A stretch of 44,982 bases of DNA from contig JAFGDV010000017.1 of NCBI GenBank assembly GCA_016931955.1, positions 1-44,982 of the forward strand. The letters are read 5' to 3'. Origin of the DNA: Candidatus Altarchaeota archaeon. GTDB taxonomy: Archaea; Altiarchaeota; Altiarchaeia; IMC4; QMZM01. The position numbers and the translations under genes are program-made. Numbering within the stretch: the first letter of the stretch is position 1; the number at the start of each line of letters is the position of its first letter. The notes under the pieces are model-generated. The model saw nothing but the letters and a program-made list of their open reading frames with translations. It made no database searches and had not been told where the DNA came from. Positions 31,184 through 38,766 of the stretch are shown here, one piece after another.

Positions 31184-31468
31184 TTACTCTACAACAATCT
31201 TCCCGAATTTTCCGGCGCCCACCTGAAGCTCTCCTCTGTATTCCTTCGTCCAACCGTTTTCAATCCTTATCTTGACGCCTTGGCTGACTAGATTGATTTC
31301 GTCATTCCATAGAGTGAGCTTAACCTCCCCTGTTTTGTCCTTAACTGTGGCGTTGGCTACCTTTCCACTTCCGCGAAAGCTGCTGAATTCCCTTGGTTCG
31401 CTGACCTCGGAGACCTCTACCTCCAAGACGTCTATGGGCGTGTTCGGCTTCAAATCTTTTATCTGCAT
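31184..31468 (-). CDS. Small OB-fold (RPA/SSB-like) protein
   Basis: A 94-residue single OB-fold protein. IKDLKPNTPIDVLEVEVSEVSEPREFSSFRGSGKVANATVKDKTGEVKLTLWNDEINLV is the typical RPA-like nucleic-acid-binding pattern (TVKDxTGExxLTLW), followed by VKIRIENGWTKEYRGELQVGAG. It likely binds single-stranded DNA or RNA. The ORF track starts at 31549, but ATG 31468 has a GAGGTGA ribosome site, and the upstream codons run through copy 5 of the interspersed repeat. It is cotranscribed with serB downstream. Confidence 0.8.
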   Translation of the reverse strand: MQIKDLKPNTPIDVLEVEVSEVSEPREFSSFRGSGKVANATVKDKTGEVKLTLWNDEINLVSQGVKIRIENGWTKEYRGELQVGAGKFGKIVVE

Positions 31469-31526
31469 CAGATTCACCTCTATCCCAGAGTTAAGTATTA
31501 TGTAATGAAGTATAAAAGTCAAATTC

Positions 31527-31541
31527 ATGTAGTGCCTAACT
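31527..31541 (-). repeat. Interspersed 15-base repeat copy 5
   Basis: The minus strand reads AGTTAGGCACTACAT, 59 bases upstream of the OB-fold start. It is a direct repeat of copy 4, 61 bases away. Confidence 0.65.
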
Positions 31542-31587
31542 TTTCCCAACCTTCACCCACCGAATCCCACTCAAGGTGTTCCTTCCG

Positions 31588-31602
31588 TTGTAGTGCCTAA
31601 CT
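31588..31602 (-). repeat. Interspersed 15-base repeat copy 4 (one mismatch)
   Basis: The minus strand reads AGTTAGGCACTACAA, 12 bases after the stop of nadX. It pairs with copy 5 in direct orientation. Between them ACCTT (31550-31554) can pair with AAGGT (31573-31577). Confidence 0.6.
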
Positions 31603-31614
31603 CCCCACCAAAAA

Positions 31615-32394
31615 CTATGTGCCGATATGCACAACATTAGTCAACTTCTTCAGTAAGGCGATCGCTGATAGCGCAGCGATCCAGCTGGTCTTGGGGTTCT
31701 GCGTAGAAGGCAGATTCTTCGCGATGGTCGTGAATTCCCCGAAGTCCCCTTTGACATGAACTTCGTGAATGTTTTTGTCGACCTTTGGGTCAGCCACGAT
31801 CCTGAGAAGGGTTCCGTCCAAGCCGACGCCTGCGATGCCTAGGGTTGCGGCAACGTTCACGCTCTTCGGGAATTTCCTCACACCATCGAGAGCCGCACCC
31901 TTGAAGATGACAGTCTCCTCTTTAACGTCTACACCCAAGGTCTTCGGATTCTTCCTTGTCGTTATCTCCACAGAATCTATGGTAGCGAGGCTTGCAGCGT
32001 TCAAACCATCGACTCCGACGATGCCGCCGGAGGGGATGTAGATTTTCACATTCCGTTTCATGGCGGCCTTTTTCATATCCCTGAAGAGTCTGTTGTCCGC
32101 AAGCGCCCCGACACTCATAATCATAAGGCTTTTCCCAGACTCCAAGATTCTTAGTGCGTATTCTGTAACGGCTTCCTGTGAGGCCGCTTCCACGACCAAA
32201 TCTACGCCCTCGATGAGGTCATCTATGTTGTCCACTACCTCGAAGTCTAGGTTAACATCCTTGAGGAAGTCTTTCGATCTGTTTTTGTCTTTGTCGAAGA
32301 CCTTAACCAGCTTGCAGTGTATTATGCCTCGGTAAACTGCGTTGGCGATGAATTCCCCGATGTTCCCGCAACCCAATAAAGCAATCTTGATCAT
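31615..32394 (-). CDS. nadX: L-aspartate dehydrogenase
   Basis: A 259-residue enzyme that oxidises aspartate to iminoaspartate, the first step of de novo NAD synthesis in many archaea. The Rossmann motif is IALLGCGNIGEFIA. Further family segments are VVEAASQEAVTEYALRIL, MIMSVGALAD, PSGGIVGVDGL, and the C-terminal SVNVAATLGIAGVGLDGTLLRIVADP and NPKTSWIAALSAIALLKKL. Quinolinate synthase (NadA) is not in the window, but nadC lies 2.5 kb away on the other strand. The start overlaps the TraB-like gene's stop as ATGA, so these two are translated together. Confidence 0.93.
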   Translation of the reverse strand: MIKIALLGCGNIGEFIANAVYRGIIHCKLVKVFDKDKNRSKDFLKDVNLDFEVVDNIDDLIEGVDLVVEAASQEAVTEYALRILESGKSLMIMSVGALADNRLFRDMKKAAMKRNVKIYIPSGGIVGVDGLNAASLATIDSVEITTRKNPKTLGVDVKEETVIFKGAALDGVRKFPKSVNVAATLGIAGVGLDGTLLRIVADPKVDKNIHEVHVKGDFGEFTTIAKNLPSTQNPKTSWIAALSAIALLKKLTNVVHIGT

Positions 32395-33191
32395 CTTCTG
32401 AATCTAAATTTGATTTTCATGAATATATACACAAAGATCAGGGAGATGAGAAGCGGCAATAACTGTATCTTGGATACTGGGCGCAGTTCCGATAGCTTCT
32501 CCATCTTGATTCCTTCAGGATTCCTGAGGTAGTGGTCTATCCCCTTAAGGTGGCCGGCGCCAACCACCGCCACGATGTTGGCCTCAGGAAAACACCCCAT
32601 TAGTTTGAGAAGCGCTTGAGCCATGTACATGTCTCGTTCATCGACCAACGCAGAGTATAGCATTGGAAGTGTCTGCCTCAATTCGTGGAGGATCTTTTCT
32701 ATGTTTTTTTCCTCCAGGATATCCTCAATGTTGGTTCCAAGGAGTGAGCCTAGCATCTCCATCTCCTTACCGCCTCGCGAAAAAAGCCTTAATTTCTCTT
32801 TTAATGGTATGCTGAGGACGTGATTCAGTGTTATGTTGATGTCTCTATCGATTAAGGCGATCTTGCAGCCAATTTTTCTAGCTGAATGGATTGCTGCGAG
32901 CATGTCCGAACCTGCGTGCACCCCGAATTGTCTGCCCAGGTCTCGCTGTATCATGGCGAGAAAGCCCTCCAATAATACAGGAAGTGACCCCCCCCTCACA
33001 GCGTCCTTCAGGAGGGAGACAATACTGGTCTCCTCAGGCAAGTCAAGACGCCACCCGCGCGCTTCAAGAGCAGCGAACCTCTTACCATCAAGTTCTATCG
33101 CCACGATGTCGGGTTTCTCGCCATCAACGGATTTTTCAACGGCTTGAACGCTTTTCTCGAAAATATGACCTGTGCCTATCAGACGTATCAT
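32391..33191 (-). CDS. TraB/PrgY-family protein with C-terminal membrane anchor
   Basis: A 266-residue protein. It opens with MIRLIGTGHIFEKSVQAVEKSV, whose GTGH motif is the TraB-family hallmark, followed by PDIVAIELDGKRFAAL (ExD-like), a long helical region, ERDMYMAQALLKL and VVAVVGAGHLKGIDHYL with the second conserved GxGH. One C-terminal helix, LLPLLISLIFVYIF, should anchor it in the membrane. TraB proteins resemble the Tiki/EreA fold and may be metallo-hydrolases. The ORF track begins at 33347; ATG 33191 is chosen since the TATA-like TTTATTAAATTA (about 33211-33222) lies 20-30 bases upstream. ATG 33203 is the alternative. Confidence 0.82.
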   Translation of the reverse strand: MIRLIGTGHIFEKSVQAVEKSVDGEKPDIVAIELDGKRFAALEARGWRLDLPEETSIVSLLKDAVRGGSLPVLLEGFLAMIQRDLGRQFGVHAGSDMLAAIHSARKIGCKIALIDRDINITLNHVLSIPLKEKLRLFSRGGKEMEMLGSLLGTNIEDILEEKNIEKILHELRQTLPMLYSALVDERDMYMAQALLKLMGCFPEANIVAVVGAGHLKGIDHYLRNPEGIKMEKLSELRPVSKIQLLPLLISLIFVYIFMKIKFRFRR

Positions 33192-33233
33192 ATTTATACC
33201 CATCTTACATAATTTAATAAATAGGGGATTAAA

Positions 33234-33518
33234 ATGAGCAAACGATTGTCGGAGATATATGGGATGGACATCTTCACGGAAAAGGCAGAATATGTCGGCA
33301 AAGTAGGTGATATCATCCTGAACCTGGAACAGGGGGAAATCATGCAATTAAGCCTTTCGCCTCTGAGAACACTCGGCACAGATGTGAGGAGAGTCCTTCA
33401 GGAGGAGACAATCCCATACGAGGAAGTCATCAGGATCGGAGACATAATAATATGCAAGAAAAACCCCCGCAGGGAAGGGAAGACGAAGGAGGGAAAAGCC
33501 CCCAGAACAACAGTCTAA
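33234..33518 (+). CDS. PRC-barrel domain protein
   Basis: A 94-residue small PRC-barrel protein: LSEIYGMDIFTEKAEYVGKVGDIILNLEQGEIMQLSL, then IPYEEVIRIGDIIICKK, with a basic Lys/Arg-rich tail. Small archaeal PRC-barrel proteins include the CdpB cell-division factors that work with SepF, and others of unknown role. It is divergent from the TraB gene and separated from NAD kinase by 66 bases. ATG 33234 follows a GGGGAT stretch that may serve as a weak ribosome site. CdpB identity is a suggestion only. Confidence 0.8.
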   Translation: MSKRLSEIYGMDIFTEKAEYVGKVGDIILNLEQGEIMQLSLSPLRTLGTDVRRVLQEETIPYEEVIRIGDIIICKKNPRREGKTKEGKAPRTTV

Positions 33519-33584
33519 GGTAAACAGTCAATACACAGTAATTCTATTTAATTATCCTGTAAAATCTAATTCTTATTGTTTAGA

Positions 33585-34364
33585 ATGGGCATATCCAATA
33601 TCGGTGTAATAACACACCCTAGGGTGGGCGACGATTTCGCAAGAAAGGTGTTGGATAGATTAGCCGTTGATGGCATAGTGTTATCCTTAGACCCCATAAC
33701 CGCGGAAAAGATAGGCGAAGAGAAAACGGATGTGAAGGATATGAGGGTAGACCTTGCAGTCATCATCGGTGGAGATGGCACCATCCTGTGGGCGATCAAT
33801 GAACTGCAGAAGGATCCATTGGTTCTCGGCATTAATGTGGGAAATGTTGGATACCTGACGGAGCTGACACCGGAAGACGTTATGGATAAGCTTGATCTAC
33901 TATTAAAGGGAGACTATGAAGTAGAAGAGAGGATGAAGCTGTTGGTTGACGACCGCGTTGAGGCGTTGAACGAGGTCCTGGTAGTATCTGCCGAACCTGC
34001 AACGCTCCTCGAGTTCGGGGTAAGGTTGGACAATCTGGAAATCGCACGCTTTCGTGCTGATGGCGTCATCGTTTCCACACCGACTGGTTCAACAGCGTAT
34101 TCCCTGTCTGCAGGAGGCGCCTTGTTGCATCCAAAGGTGAAAGGATACGTAATAACCCCCGTAAACCCATTCCAGCGTAAACAGCACCCATTGGTCGTGC
34201 CCGAGGATTCGGAGACAACAATAGAGTTGCTCAGAGAGGAGAGGGAAGCATGCCTCATAGTTGACGGCAGGCGTGTGAAAAAAATAGGCGCGCACCAAAA
34301 AATATCCATAAGAAAAGCGCAACATAAGGCGAGATTCGTCAGATTCACGCAAAAAAGAGGATGA
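33585..34364 (+). CDS. nadK: NAD kinase
   Basis: A 259-residue enzyme phosphorylating NAD to NADP. The signature motifs are IIGGDGTIL (about 65), NVGNVGYLTEL and the glycine-rich TPTGSTAYSLSAGGALLHP, with PVNPFQRKQHPLVVPE and a C-terminal DGRR. The ORF track uses TTG 33576, but ATG 33585 is the normal start. It heads a run of overlapping genes: its stop overlaps the pyrE ATG by 4 bases, and pyrE overlaps nadC by 11. With nadX and nadC nearby, three NAD-related genes lie within 4.2 kb. Confidence 0.94.
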   Translation: MGISNIGVITHPRVGDDFARKVLDRLAVDGIVLSLDPITAEKIGEEKTDVKDMRVDLAVIIGGDGTILWAINELQKDPLVLGINVGNVGYLTELTPEDVMDKLDLLLKGDYEVEERMKLLVDDRVEALNEVLVVSAEPATLLEFGVRLDNLEIARFRADGVIVSTPTGSTAYSLSAGGALLHPKVKGYVITPVNPFQRKQHPLVVPEDSETTIELLREEREACLIVDGRRVKKIGAHQKISIRKAQHKARFVRFTQKRG

Positions 34365-34909
34365 ATAAAAGAAAAAGGCTTCTGGAATTGATACGAGAGA
34401 AGGCATTATCCAAGGAAGCCATGACCCTATCATCAGGGAAAAAGAGCGACTACTACGTGGACTGTAGATTGATTACAATGGAGCCTGAGGGGGCGACCCT
34501 CATATCAGAGATATTCTTCGACATGTTGAAGGACAAGGGCGTGGATTCGCTTGGTGGGCCGACCATCGGTGCAGACCCGATAGCGGGGTCATTCGCAGTG
34601 ATAAGTCTCCAGCACGGGCAACCAATCCCTACATTCATCATCAGGAAGGAGCAGAAGACTCATGGAAAACAGAAAACAGTAGAGGGCCCCCTTAGAGAAG
34701 GATCGAGGGTTGCGATAGTGGATGATGTTGCCACCACAGGAAACTCACTACTTAACGCAATCCGGGCGGTTGAGGAATATGAATGTAAAGTTGAGGCTGT
34801 TTTGGTTGTAGTAGACCGCCTTGAAGGCGCTAAAGAAAAACTTGCCGAAAGAGGGTATGAGTTGATGAGCATCTTCACCAAAGAAGACCTTCTGAAGAAT
34901 GAACCCTGA
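34361..34909 (+). CDS. pyrE: Orotate phosphoribosyltransferase
   Basis: A 182-residue enzyme joining orotate and PRPP in pyrimidine synthesis. LSSGKKSDYYVDCRLITMEPEGATLI is the PyrE N-terminal pattern. GGPTIGADPIAGSFAV and FIIRKEQKTHGKQKTVEG follow, and the PRPP-binding loop is VAIVDDVATTGNSLLNAI. The ATG overlaps the nadK stop (ATGA). PRPP is also the co-substrate of NadC, encoded next, which is a reasonable metabolic link for the operon. Confidence 0.95.
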   Translation: MNKRKRLLELIREKALSKEAMTLSSGKKSDYYVDCRLITMEPEGATLISEIFFDMLKDKGVDSLGGPTIGADPIAGSFAVISLQHGQPIPTFIIRKEQKTHGKQKTVEGPLREGSRVAIVDDVATTGNSLLNAIRAVEEYECKVEAVLVVVDRLEGAKEKLAERGYELMSIFTKEDLLKNEP

Positions 34910-35735
34910 GGTACTGGAGGAGAAACTCCTCAAGATGGTTGAAGAAGATGAGGGAAGCGGGGACATTACATCAGCCCTAACGCCGAACAAGACCGTTGAG
35001 GCAGAGATCATAGTAAAAGAGCAATGCGTCCTTTCCGGCATATCTGAATTAAAGACACTATTCAGGCTCTTCAACATAAAGGTCCTTAAGTCCGCCGACG
35101 ATGGTGAATCGATAAAAAAAGGGCAACAGGTCCTCATGCTATCAGGGAAAGCCCACGATATACTCCTTACTGAGAGAACGGCGTTGAACATACTGTCGAG
35201 GATGAGCGGTATAACCTCCCTTACGAGAGAATTCATCAAGCAGGCACGGAAGGGGAATACCAGGGTTAGGGTCGCAGCCACAAGGAAGGTCACCCCCCTC
35301 TTTGGGTACTTCGAGAAAAAGGCGGTGATGGTTGGGGGAGGAGATCCGCATCGTCTGGGATTATATGACATGGTCCTGATAAAAGACAACCACATCAGGC
35401 TGTTCAAGGACGTGAGGGCTGCCGTCAGAAAGGCCAGAGAGTCCTCTTTTGCCCACAAGGTAGAGATCGAGGTCGAAACGGTTGAGGGGGCCGTTACAGC
35501 AGCTGAGGAGAAGGCGGACATAATAATGCTGGACAACATGTCTGTGAAGCAGGTCAGGTCTGCGATCTTGAAGCTGGGGGAAAAGGGTTTGCGTAACAAC
35601 GTATTGATTGAGGTCTCAGGTGGGGTAACCCTGGGAAATATTGCAGAATATGCTGCGTGCAGCCCAGATATTATCTCAGTCGGTAGATTAACGCATTCTG
35701 TGGGGGCTAAAGACTTCTCCCTTAAAATCCTCTAA
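34899..35735 (+). CDS. nadC: Nicotinate-nucleotide pyrophosphorylase (carboxylating)
   Basis: A 278-residue quinolinate phosphoribosyltransferase, completing de novo synthesis of nicotinate mononucleotide. Clear motifs are EDEGSGDITSALTP, LTERTALNILSRMSGITSLTREF, RVAATRKVTPLFGYFEKKAVMVGGGDPHRLGLYDMVLIKDNH, EIEVETVEGA, IIMLDNMS and EVSGGVTLGNIAEYA. TRKT is read here as TRKV. The start overlaps pyrE by 11 bases. Confidence 0.95.
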   Translation: MNPEVLEEKLLKMVEEDEGSGDITSALTPNKTVEAEIIVKEQCVLSGISELKTLFRLFNIKVLKSADDGESIKKGQQVLMLSGKAHDILLTERTALNILSRMSGITSLTREFIKQARKGNTRVRVAATRKVTPLFGYFEKKAVMVGGGDPHRLGLYDMVLIKDNHIRLFKDVRAAVRKARESSFAHKVEIEVETVEGAVTAAEEKADIIMLDNMSVKQVRSAILKLGEKGLRNNVLIEVSGGVTLGNIAEYAACSPDIISVGRLTHSVGAKDFSLKIL

Positions 35736-35780
35736 AATTGTCTTTTAAAGAAATGTTTCTAATTAATAACCCGAGGGCTG

Positions 35781-36215
35781 ATGATACCCAACAATAATCC
35801 GGTCTATAAGAGGCTTGAGAAGAGCCTTTTCCTCTTTGGTTTATTGTTGGTAATCTCCTTTCTCTCGTATTTCGTGTTCATGGATGAGGTCTTCATGTGG
35901 AGGTTTTTCGCATTCGGCCTTGGTGCTTCAATATCATTGTTCATCTTCTATCCGACAATCCGCGGTATCAAGGCAGGTGACATAGTCATGGTCCCCATAT
36001 GGAAGGAGATAGAGACCCCATTCATGGAGGAATCCTACATGGATTCTGTTCCCACTGTGGCGATGGAAGGCGGCAGGAGGAACGAGTTAATAGAAGTCCG
36101 CCTCGGCGATGGAACCTCTGGTCTGGTTAAACTACTGCACTACGGGCTTATCTCGTTCCCAGAAGGCAGGTTGATAGAGATAGAGAAACCATTGAGTGAT
36201 GTGCAGTCTATGTAG
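35781..36215 (+). CDS. Archaeal two-helix membrane protein (hypothetical)
   Basis: A 144-residue protein with two adjacent hydrophobic helices (about 17-35, LFLFGLLLVISFLSYFVFM, and 40-58, WRFFAFGLGASISLFIFY). A soluble beta-rich C-terminal part follows with GIKAGDIVMVPIWKEIETPFMEESYMD and LGDGTSGLVKLLHYGLISFPEGRLIEIEKP. I recognise no family. The layout, a hairpin anchor plus a small OB- or SH3-like domain facing the cytoplasm, resembles NfeD-like or mechanosensor-type partners, but this is only an impression. The 3' end overlaps the convergent tsaC gene by 8 bases. Confidence 0.7.
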   Translation: MIPNNNPVYKRLEKSLFLFGLLLVISFLSYFVFMDEVFMWRFFAFGLGASISLFIFYPTIRGIKAGDIVMVPIWKEIETPFMEESYMDSVPTVAMEGGRRNELIEVRLGDGTSGLVKLLHYGLISFPEGRLIEIEKPLSDVQSM

Positions 36216-36789
36216 GCCTAAGGACTCTACCGCTTTTCAGGTCAACCACTTTGGATGGCTTACCTATCCTGCACCTACCAGAATCTATTGCAAGGTCTGC
36301 ATTGGAAAGTATGCCCGCACTTATCTCTTCAAAGCTGGCGGGGTAAGGCTCGCCCGAGACGTTGGCGGAGGTCGTTATTATCGGAACACCAGCGATTTCT
36401 ATGACCTTTTTAACCACCAAGTGGTTTGGGATCCTCACCCCCACAGTATCACCCCCAGAGGTTACTATGTCAGGGATAGATCTTTTCTTTTCAACTATGA
36501 AGGTGTAAGGCTTCAGTATGTTCTCTCTGATGAATGATTCCTCCTTGGGTGTTATGTGGGTGTATTCTTTCACCATGTCCATGTCCGAGCACGCGATGGA
36601 TAATGGCCTATTCAGGGGGCGCTTCTTTATCCTGAACACTTCCATGACCTTCTCTGAGTGGTGGGAGCAGCCGATGCCGTAGACCGTGTCTGTTGGATAT
36701 ACAAGAATCCTACCCTCCTTTAAGGCGGTTGCAGCAAGAAGTATCGAGGATTTGTCTGGTTTCTTGGGGTCTATCCTGAGAACTTTCAT
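36208..36789 (-). CDS. Threonylcarbamoyl-AMP synthase (Sua5/YrdC/TsaC)
   Basis: A 193-residue enzyme making threonylcarbamoyl-AMP for the t6A tRNA modification. YrdC-domain motifs are RILVYPTDTVYGIGC, FRIKKRPLNRPLSI (the KxRxxxxPL signature), PYTFIVEKKRSIPDIV, VGVRIPNH and PIITTSANVSGEPYP. It lacks the C-terminal Sua5 domain, so it is TsaC-length. ATG 36789 overlaps the zinc-ribbon gene stop as ATGA and is preferred to the track start at 36807. Confidence 0.93.
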   Translation of the reverse strand: MKVLRIDPKKPDKSSILLAATALKEGRILVYPTDTVYGIGCSHHSEKVMEVFRIKKRPLNRPLSIACSDMDMVKEYTHITPKEESFIRENILKPYTFIVEKKRSIPDIVTSGGDTVGVRIPNHLVVKKVIEIAGVPIITTSANVSGEPYPASFEEISAGILSNADLAIDSGRCRIGKPSKVVDLKSGRVLRPT

Positions 36790-36941
36790 GGCCCCTCGAA
36801 TTCGCATTCACTGCAGCGGTACTTGGCTCCAAGGGTCCTGCATGAACTACACCTCACTATAAGACCTTTACCGCAGTTGGGGCACTTAAATTCGGTGTGT
36901 CCCTTGTCTGCCTCTGTCCCACAGCTTGTACACTTCTTCAT
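36786..36941 (-). CDS. Small zinc-ribbon protein (HVO_2753-like)
   Basis: A 51-residue protein with four CxxC pairs (CTSC, CPNC, CSSC, CSEC), giving two zinc ribbons: MKKCTSCGTEADKGHTEFKCPNCG and CSSCRTLGAKYRCSECEFEGP. This matches the archaeal HVO_2753 type of RNA-binding-like zinc-finger proteins. It lies inside a longer ORF of the track (36786..37214), but only the part from ATG 36941 looks coding. The stop overlaps the tsaC start, so it is the first gene of a two-gene operon. Confidence 0.8.
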   Translation of the reverse strand: MKKCTSCGTEADKGHTEFKCPNCGKGLIVRCSSCRTLGAKYRCSECEFEGP

Positions 36942-36986
36942 ACATATTATTTTGTATTGAAAAGTAATAAGTAACAACTTAATAAA

Positions 36987-37505
36987 ATGGCGGTTAAAGT
37001 CTTCGCAAAACTGGGGGACATAACAAGGGAGAGGGCTGACGCTATCGTAAACCCGGCTAACTCCCTCGGCGTTATGGGCGGCGGCGTGGCGTGGGCTATC
37101 AAGAGTAAAGGAGGAACCGAGATTGAGAAGGAAGCCGTTGAGAAGGCCCCTACGCCGGTAGGCAAGGCCATTGCGACAACAGCTGGTAGATTGCCTGCCC
37201 GCTTTGTGATACATGCACCTACCATGAGTTCCCCAGCCCAGAGAATAGGCATAAAAAACATTGAGAAGGCGACGTATGCTGCTCTTGAGTGTGCCTCCAG
37301 GCTTGGGGTTAAGTCGATAGCCTTTCCTGGGATGGGTACTGGGGTGGGTGGTGTTTCGAAGAGGGATGCTGCGGAAGCCATGATAAGATCGGTTAAGGGG
37401 TTTATAAGCTCGGAGCTTTCTGGTCTTGATAGTATTTCATTGATAGCGTTCGACCGTGAGTTGTTGGAAGCGTTTGAGGTGAGCCTGAAGGATGCTGGAA
37501 TGTGA
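36987..37505 (+). CDS. Macro-domain (ADP-ribose-binding) protein
   Basis: A 172-residue single macro domain. LGDITRERADAIVNPANSLGVMGGGVAWAIKSKGG holds the NPAN and GGGVAxAI ligand loops, and SIAFPGMGTGVGGVSKRDAAEAMI the distal phosphate loop (usually GIGTGVGG). It likely hydrolyses or binds ADP-ribose derivatives such as ADP-ribose-1''-phosphate or O-acetyl-ADP-ribose. The last 14 bases overlap gatD, so the two are translationally linked. Confidence 0.92.
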   Translation: MAVKVFAKLGDITRERADAIVNPANSLGVMGGGVAWAIKSKGGTEIEKEAVEKAPTPVGKAIATTAGRLPARFVIHAPTMSSPAQRIGIKNIEKATYAALECASRLGVKSIAFPGMGTGVGGVSKRDAAEAMIRSVKGFISSELSGLDSISLIAFDRELLEAFEVSLKDAGM

Positions 37506-38766
37506 GCCTGGTGATTGGGTCGAGATAGAAACCGAGGATGGGAAATACACAGGAATCTTAATGGAAAGACCAGAGTTAGCTGGTGATAAGCATATGGTAA
37601 TAAAACTGGAATCTGGGTACAACATAGGAATAAAGAAAGACAAAATCAAGAAGATACGGAAGATTAGCACAAGAATAAGGGAAGAATTCAAGCTAAAAAA
37701 ACACGAAAGGGATCCCTCAAAGAAGGACATCTCAATCCTGGCTACAGGCGGAACCATAGCAAGCAGAGTAGACTACATAACAGGCGGTGTGCATTCAGCG
37801 TTCTCAGCGGAGGAACTAATCTCAGCCGTACCGGAGCTGGGGGAAATAGCAAACGTACAAGGAAGGCAGATATTCAACAAATTCTCTGAAAACGTTGCCC
37901 CCACTGATTGGGTCACAATAGCGGAAGCCGTCTATGAGGAGATAAAGAAGAAAGCCTCTGGTGTGGTGATAACGCATGGAACGGACACCATGGGTTACAC
38001 CTCAGCAGCCGTGGCATTTATGCTCCAAACTTCAGTTCCTGTGGTTTTAACTGGCGCACAGAGAAGCTCTGATCGAGGAAGCAGCGACGCAGCCACGAAC
38101 CTCATACACTCAGCGATCGTTGCATCTTGCGGAAATTTCTCCGAGGTTGTGGTAGTAATGCACGCCGAAAGCTCAGACTCATACTCTTTTATACATCCGG
38201 CGACGAAGGTAAAGAAGCTGCATTCCAGTAGAAGAGACGCCTTTAAGACGGTGAACACGAAACCCCTCGGCAGGGTTTTCAGGGAGGGGGTAGAGTTCAT
38301 GCAGGAGGTTAAGAAAGACAAGGAACTAACATTAGACACTAAATTGGATGAACAGGTCTTTTTGCTTAAGTATTTCCCCGGGCTTAAGCCCTCAGTAATA
38401 GATTCTCTCGTAGATGGCGGCTATCATGGGATCGTGTTGGAGGGGACCGGCTTAGGGCATACCGCGGAGGGGCTTTTCGAAGGGATACGAGAAGCAATAA
38501 ACAGCGATGTAGTGGTTGCAATGACCTCTCAGACCATCTTTGGCAGGGTTAACATGAACGTCTACTCCACCGGGCGCATCCTGTTGGATACTGGAGTAAT
38601 ACCCTGCGAGGACATGCTTTCGGAGACGGCCTATGTGAAACTCATGTGGGTCCTAGGGCACACAAGAAAGCCAGACAAGGTAAGGGAGATGATGCTAACA
38701 AACTATGCGAGAGAAGTCAGTGAGAGAAGCATTTTCACTCACAAGAACTCAAGGAAAAACCAGTAA
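37492..38766 (+). CDS. gatD: Glutamyl-tRNA(Gln) amidotransferase subunit D
   Basis: A 424-residue asparaginase-like subunit of the archaeal GatDE complex, which releases ammonia from glutamine or asparagine so that GatE can convert Glu-tRNA(Gln) to Gln-tRNA(Gln). An N-terminal SH3-like segment (about 5-50; CEPGDWVEIETEDGKYTGILMERPELAG) is followed by the amidohydrolase: ISILATGGTIASRVDY (nucleophile Thr), VVITHGTDTMGYTSAAVAFML, VVLTGAQRSSDRGSSDAATNL and HTAEGLFEGI. GatE is absent from the window. The 3' end overlaps the convergent permease gene by 28 bases. Confidence 0.96.
   Translation: MLECEPGDWVEIETEDGKYTGILMERPELAGDKHMVIKLESGYNIGIKKDKIKKIRKISTRIREEFKLKKHERDPSKKDISILATGGTIASRVDYITGGVHSAFSAEELISAVPELGEIANVQGRQIFNKFSENVAPTDWVTIAEAVYEEIKKKASGVVITHGTDTMGYTSAAVAFMLQTSVPVVLTGAQRSSDRGSSDAATNLIHSAIVASCGNFSEVVVVMHAESSDSYSFIHPATKVKKLHSSRRDAFKTVNTKPLGRVFREGVEFMQEVKKDKELTLDTKLDEQVFLLKYFPGLKPSVIDSLVDGGYHGIVLEGTGLGHTAEGLFEGIREAINSDVVVAMTSQTIFGRVNMNVYSTGRILLDTGVIPCEDMLSETAYVKLMWVLGHTRKPDKVREMMLTNYAREVSERSIFTHKNSRKNQ

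Noticed and set aside
34748-35599. 283-codon antisense ORF across pyrE and nadC
   Set aside because: It is Ser/Phe-rich, as typical of an antisense shadow, and opposite two well-supported enzymes.
36942-37214. N-terminal extension of the zinc-ribbon ORF
   Set aside because: It runs antisense to the macro-domain gene and carries no conserved pattern. ATG 36941 begins the zinc-ribbon protein exactly.
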